A stretch of 25,720 nucleotides of DNA from the NCBI GenBank assembly GCA_016713335.1, contig JADJPH010000065.1, positions 1 through 25,720 on the forward strand, in the 5' to 3' direction. Origin of the DNA: Candidatus Fredericiella danica (GTDB lineage Bacteria > Chloroflexota > Anaerolineae > Caldilineales > Caldilineaceae). The notes beneath the pieces are model-generated. The model made no database searches. It had not been told where the DNA came from and saw only the letters and a list, made by a program, of their open reading frames with translations. The first letter of the stretch is position 1. Each line of letters opens with the position of its first letter. Of this stretch, positions 23,776 through 25,720 are shown piece after piece. Made by a program: the position numbers and the translations under genes.

Positions 23776-24297
23776 TTACGCAGCCATGTTTTCCGGCGGC
23801 GCCTCTAACGCGCCGACAAGGCGCAGCGTCCAACACATGCATTTGTGCCCAAAATCCCCAATGTACTGGCGCGGGCAACTGCCTGGAATGACGGCAATGC
23901 CGTTGTCCTGGCACAACTGCACGGCCTCTGCCGATACGCTGGTCACCTTTTCGCCGCTGGTTTTTGCAAATTTTGGACGCGTGCCGCGCATGTCATGCAT
24001 CCAGACTCGCTTCACACCGGCGGCAACGCATTGCTGCACGACTTCGAGAGTCACGGCGGGCTGGGTGACGACAATCACGCCGTCCGGAATTACCGGCATC
24101 GCCTGGATGGTTGGGTAACAGGGTGCGCCGTCGAACTCCGTACAATGCGGGCTGAGGGGGTACACCTCGTACCCACGAGCACGCAGCAGCCGGACAATGG
24201 CATTGGCGGGCAACTCGTCACGCGTGGTTGACACCCCCGCCACTGCAATCTGTTTCTGCGCCAGGAAATCGTTTACAAGCGAATCTACGGTTGCCAT
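23776..24297 (-). CDS. CoA-binding domain protein (CoA_binding_2/YccU-like)
   Basis: 173 aa, intact. The N-terminal Rossmann segment reads KQIAVAGVSTTRDELPANAI with the G-x-S nucleotide loop. NAIVRLLRARGYEVYPLSPH, GAPCYPTIQAMPVIPDGVIV and WMHDMRGTR follow in the order usual for single-domain CoA-binding proteins of the succinyl-CoA-synthetase-alpha superfamily. The C-terminus has GSCPRQYIGDFGHKCMCWT, a Cys-containing ending found in some family members. These proteins bind CoA or nucleotides; the physiological role is not settled. The start ATG 24297 follows AAGGAG by 7 nt. The gene is in the same direction as proB, 109 nt upstream of it, and could be cotranscribed or separately promoted. Confidence 0.82.
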   Translation of the reverse strand: MATVDSLVNDFLAQKQIAVAGVSTTRDELPANAIVRLLRARGYEVYPLSPHCTEFDGAPCYPTIQAMPVIPDGVIVVTQPAVTLEVVQQCVAAGVKRVWMHDMRGTRPKFAKTSGEKVTSVSAEAVQLCQDNGIAVIPGSCPRQYIGDFGHKCMCWTLRLVGALEAPPENMAA

Positions 24298-24309
24298 TGT
24301 GTGCTCCTT

Positions 24310-24429
24310 AGGAAACGTGTTGCGTATCTCGTATTGCGTGGCTTTTGAAAAGCAACTACAAGTTCATGCCCTATCCAGGGTCCGTGTACTAGTCCATATA
24401 GATACGCAATACGAGATACGAAGTTTCCT
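24310..24429. repeat. Inverted pair of heptamer repeats flanking about 64 bp
   Basis: CGTATCTCGTATTGCGT at 24323-24339 is repeated as its exact reverse complement at 24404-24420. The outer AGGAAAC at 24310-24316 is matched by GTTTCCT at 24423-24429. The unique middle (24340-24403) codes for nothing recognised. The right end reaches the stop codon of the gene at 24428 and the left end lies 13 nt upstream of the start codon at 24297. It could fold as a long hairpin terminator/leader or be a small mobile palindromic unit. Confidence 0.55.
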
Positions 24430-24976
24430 ACGACGGCTGCTCGTCCACGTGCGCCATTACCTCGGGAGAATTGGCCGCTTCTTGTAGTGCTTCCTTCGGG
24501 ACACTGTAGGTGCGAACCGTGGCGTGCGAGCCAACCATATATTCCGTGACGAGCGGCACCTCGAAATCGTCGCAGTTGACGATCACGGCGACGCGGCCCG
24601 CATCCAATTCCTTGCCGATGTCGGCGATTTCCGCCTCGGTCAGGTGCGTGGACTTCTTGAAGAATGAGCCCAGCACGCCGCCCAGGGCGCCGGCGCCGAC
24701 GGTGGTGACGATCAAGGAGGCGCCACCGGTCAATACCGCGCCGATCACGCCGACGGCGGCGCCAATGGCGACACCCTTGCCTGTTTTGCGACCGACGTGC
24801 GTTTTTAGTTTGTCGCCATCCTTGCTGAGCGTGCCGATGGCGCCCAACTTGATGCCATCGTACTGCTTGTCCCAGAGTTTGATCCCATCGATGGCACTTT
24901 GGGCGGCTTCTTCATTTTCGAAGAAGGCAACCAGGACAATATCGTTGTCGTCTTTGGGTTTTTGTTCGTTCGACAC
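24428..24976 (-). CDS. Glycine-zipper membrane protein, DUF1269/general-stress-like
   Basis: 182 aa from GTG 24976, which follows AAAAGGAG by 7 nt; the upstream in-frame ATG 25018 would include that ribosome site and adds a basic non-family tail. After an acidic start (VSNEQKPKDDND) comes IVLVAFFENEEAAQSAIDGI, a small alpha/beta domain typical of stress proteins of the DUF1269/GsiB-like type. The middle has a Gly/Ala-rich hydrophobic hairpin (KGVAIGAAVGVIGAVLTGGA then GAGALGGVLGSFF) with GxxxG spacing, able to insert in or associate with membranes. The C-terminal domain has DIGKELDAGRVAVIVNCDDF and an end rich in Glu. The function is unknown beyond likely stress association. The frame is intact. 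Confidence 0.72.
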   Translation of the reverse strand: MSNEQKPKDDNDIVLVAFFENEEAAQSAIDGIKLWDKQYDGIKLGAIGTLSKDGDKLKTHVGRKTGKGVAIGAAVGVIGAVLTGGASLIVTTVGAGALGGVLGSFFKKSTHLTEAEIADIGKELDAGRVAVIVNCDDFEVPLVTEYMVGSHATVRTYSVPKEALQEAANSPEVMAHVDEQPS

Positions 24977-25038
24977 GCGGTTTCTCCTTTTATGGCGTCG
25001 TAAAATAGTTGTTCGCAATGGTGCTGATGCGTAGTCTA

Positions 25039-25088
25039 CTCTGCAGAGCGCGATTGCGCTAGTAGGGACACGGCACCGCCGTCCCTAC
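25039..25088. repeat. Cluster of three palindromes (REP-like)
   Basis: CTCTGCAGAG (25039-25048) is a perfect palindrome. AGCGC-GATT-GCGCT (25047-25060) is a perfect 5-bp hairpin. GTAGGGA (25062-25068) and TCCCTAC (25082-25088) enclose CGGC/GCCG with an ACC loop and a 2-nt bulge. GTAGGGAC-type palindromes of this kind are common as dispersed intergenic repeats in bacteria. There is no T-tract. Confidence 0.55.
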
Positions 25089-25144
25089 CGGTTCATCCTA
25101 GATGGATCCTGAAAATTTGAAACACCCCCCCAAGAAATTGACGG

Positions 25145-25172
25145 TTGACACACGGGCATTGTGTGTTAATCT
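25145..25172 (+). promoter_or_regulatory. Promoter with an inverted repeat between -35 and -10
   Basis: A perfect TTGACA (25145-25150), a 16-nt spacer and TAATCT (25167-25172; three of six) point toward the gene at 25473. ACACAC (25148-25153) and GTGTGT (25161-25166) form a 6-bp inverted repeat between the two elements, a position where a repressor would block polymerase. A second, similar inverted repeat, TGTGT-GGTCA-ACACA, lies downstream at 25253-25267. Confidence 0.45.
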
Positions 25173-25244
25173 GTGTTTAATTGTGTGTTTGTGGGCAATT
25201 AGTGTGTGTTTGCGGATAATTATCGTGTATTTGAGGCTATTCCT
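25160..25244. repeat. Tandem 21-bp repeats
   Basis: Units at 25182-25202 and 25203-25223 both begin TGTGTGTTTG and continue with G-rich then AATTA sequence. A weaker unit at 25224-25244 begins CGTGTATTTG. A divergent 22-bp unit precedes them at 25160-25181. A period of 21 bp is two DNA turns, so each copy faces the same side of the helix, as in operator or iteron arrays. Open frames over this region have repeat-like Leu/Val/Cys composition and are not considered genes. Confidence 0.55.
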
Positions 25245-25389
25245 AATGAGTCTGTGTGGTCAACACAAATCTGTCCGGCGCGTGAGCACTATGCTCGCAC
25301 CTTGTCTGCCGGCGCTGACCCAATTGAATACGCCTCCCGTAACCTGCGCTGCCCTATCGTAAGTTGGGCGCAACCCCGTACGCTACCAG

Positions 25390-25415
25390 ACGCAGGCCAT
25401 CGGTCTGCGTTTTTT
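25390..25415 (+). terminator. Intrinsic terminator or attenuator in the leader of the zinc-finger gene
   Basis: ACGCAGGCC (25390-25398) pairs with GGTCTGCGT (25402-25410), eight Watson-Crick pairs and one G-U, around a 3-nt loop. Six T follow (25410-25415). No plus-strand gene ends upstream, because the neighbour at 24976 is divergent. The structure must end a short untranslated transcript from the promoter near 25145, or act as an attenuator about 60 nt before ATG 25473. From 24977 to 25472 no coding gene is supported. Confidence 0.65.
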
Positions 25416-25472
25416 GTTGTCATCGCCGGCTCATCTAAAACCAAACGATTGAAACCATTTGCCGAGGTTATC

Positions 25473-25720
25473 ATGGAGATGCAGAAATACGCGGCGTATG
25501 GCGCCGTCAGCGAAGCCACCTACTGTGCCACGCATGCCACCGTGGAGACGCAATTGCGCTGCAACCGCTGCGCGCGCTTGATCTGTTTAAAGTGCGCGGT
25601 GCTCACCCCGGTTGGTTATCGCTGCAAGGAGTGCGTGCGCACCCAGCAGGCAGTCTTCTTCACTGCGGGTGTGCGTGACGAAGCGATGGTCTTTGCGGTC
25701 AGCTTTGCCATGACCTTCAT
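25473..25720 (+). CDS. Zinc-finger (B-box-like) membrane protein, 3' partial
   Basis: The first 82 residues are visible, from ATG 25473, which follows GAGG by 5 nt. Eight metal-ligand candidates are evenly paired: C18-x2-H21, C30-x2-C33, C38-x2-C41 and C51-x2-C54. This fits two zinc sites of a B-box-like ribbon (YCATHATVETQLRCNRCARL followed by ICLKCAVLTPVGYRCKEC). From about residue 70 (EAMVFAVSFAMTF) a membrane helix begins as the window ends. Proteins with this N-terminal ribbon joined to a membrane domain are common in Chloroflexota. The role of the ribbon is unknown, with protein interaction most likely. The leader holds a promoter, 21-bp repeats and a terminator hairpin. Confidence 0.8.
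   Translation, partial: MEMQKYAAYGAVSEATYCATHATVETQLRCNRCARLICLKCAVLTPVGYRCKECVRTQQAVFFTAGVRDEAMVFAVSFAMTF

Noticed and set aside
25102..25362. Small plus-strand protein of 86 residues
   Set aside because: It translates the TGTG-rich tandem repeats and palindromes, has repeat-driven composition and lacks a ribosome site.

Overview
The window looks like chromosomal DNA of moderately high GC content from a free-living Gram-negative-type or monoderm bacterium. Chloroflexota (Anaerolineae/Caldilineae-like) is my best guess. The guess rests on the tandem PTPS-related polytopic membrane proteins, the DinB-like protein, the zinc-ribbon membrane protein and the period-7 intergenic repeats. It is an inference from style; no marker gene was searched. 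At least ten genes, including the essential pheT, are broken by one- or two-base indels, several in homopolymers. The simplest reading is uncorrected long-read assembly error, so most broken genes are probably intact in the organism.

Layout. 1-1540: a heavily disrupted SUMF1/formylglycine-generating-enzyme-like gene, a decayed minus-strand gene and two strong hairpins. 1544-1996: Hsp20 on the minus strand. 2232-4987: two SDR sugar-nucleotide enzymes (Rmd-like and Gmd, giving a GDP-deoxyhexose, probably GDP-D-rhamnose) followed by an alpha/beta hydrolase. 5034-10973: the most interesting block. It holds a structured leader with direct repeats, two paralogous exported coiled-coil proteins (the second with a His/Asp/Glu-rich tail), an ApbE flavin transferase, a proline-rich exported protein, a six-helix ferric-reductase-like cytochrome with NOX-like histidine spacing, and an OmpR-type response regulator with its kinase, whose sensor loop is very acidic. 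I read this as a self-regulated transmembrane electron-transfer or metal-reduction module. 10981-12066: a DUF4062/TIR-like protein of unknown function and a frameshifted DinB-like gene. 12070-15579: two tandem PTPS-related membrane proteins. 15707-18959: a NUDIX hydrolase and pheT.

18966-23666 (minus strand) runs proB, ecfA1, ecfA2, a small membrane protein, ecfT and ecfS: a complete ECF vitamin/metal transporter downstream of glutamate 5-kinase. The C-terminus of EcfA1 and the N-terminus of EcfA2 are both encoded by one degenerate period-7 repeat read in two frames. Then come a CoA-binding protein (23776-24297), an inverted pair of the same heptamer repeat, and a glycine-zipper stress-type membrane protein (24428-24976). 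The intergenic region 24977-25472 carries palindromes, a promoter with an internal inverted repeat, a 21-bp tandem repeat and an intrinsic terminator ahead of a zinc-finger membrane protein that runs off the end of the window.

No rRNA, recognisable tRNA, transposase or CRISPR array was seen.
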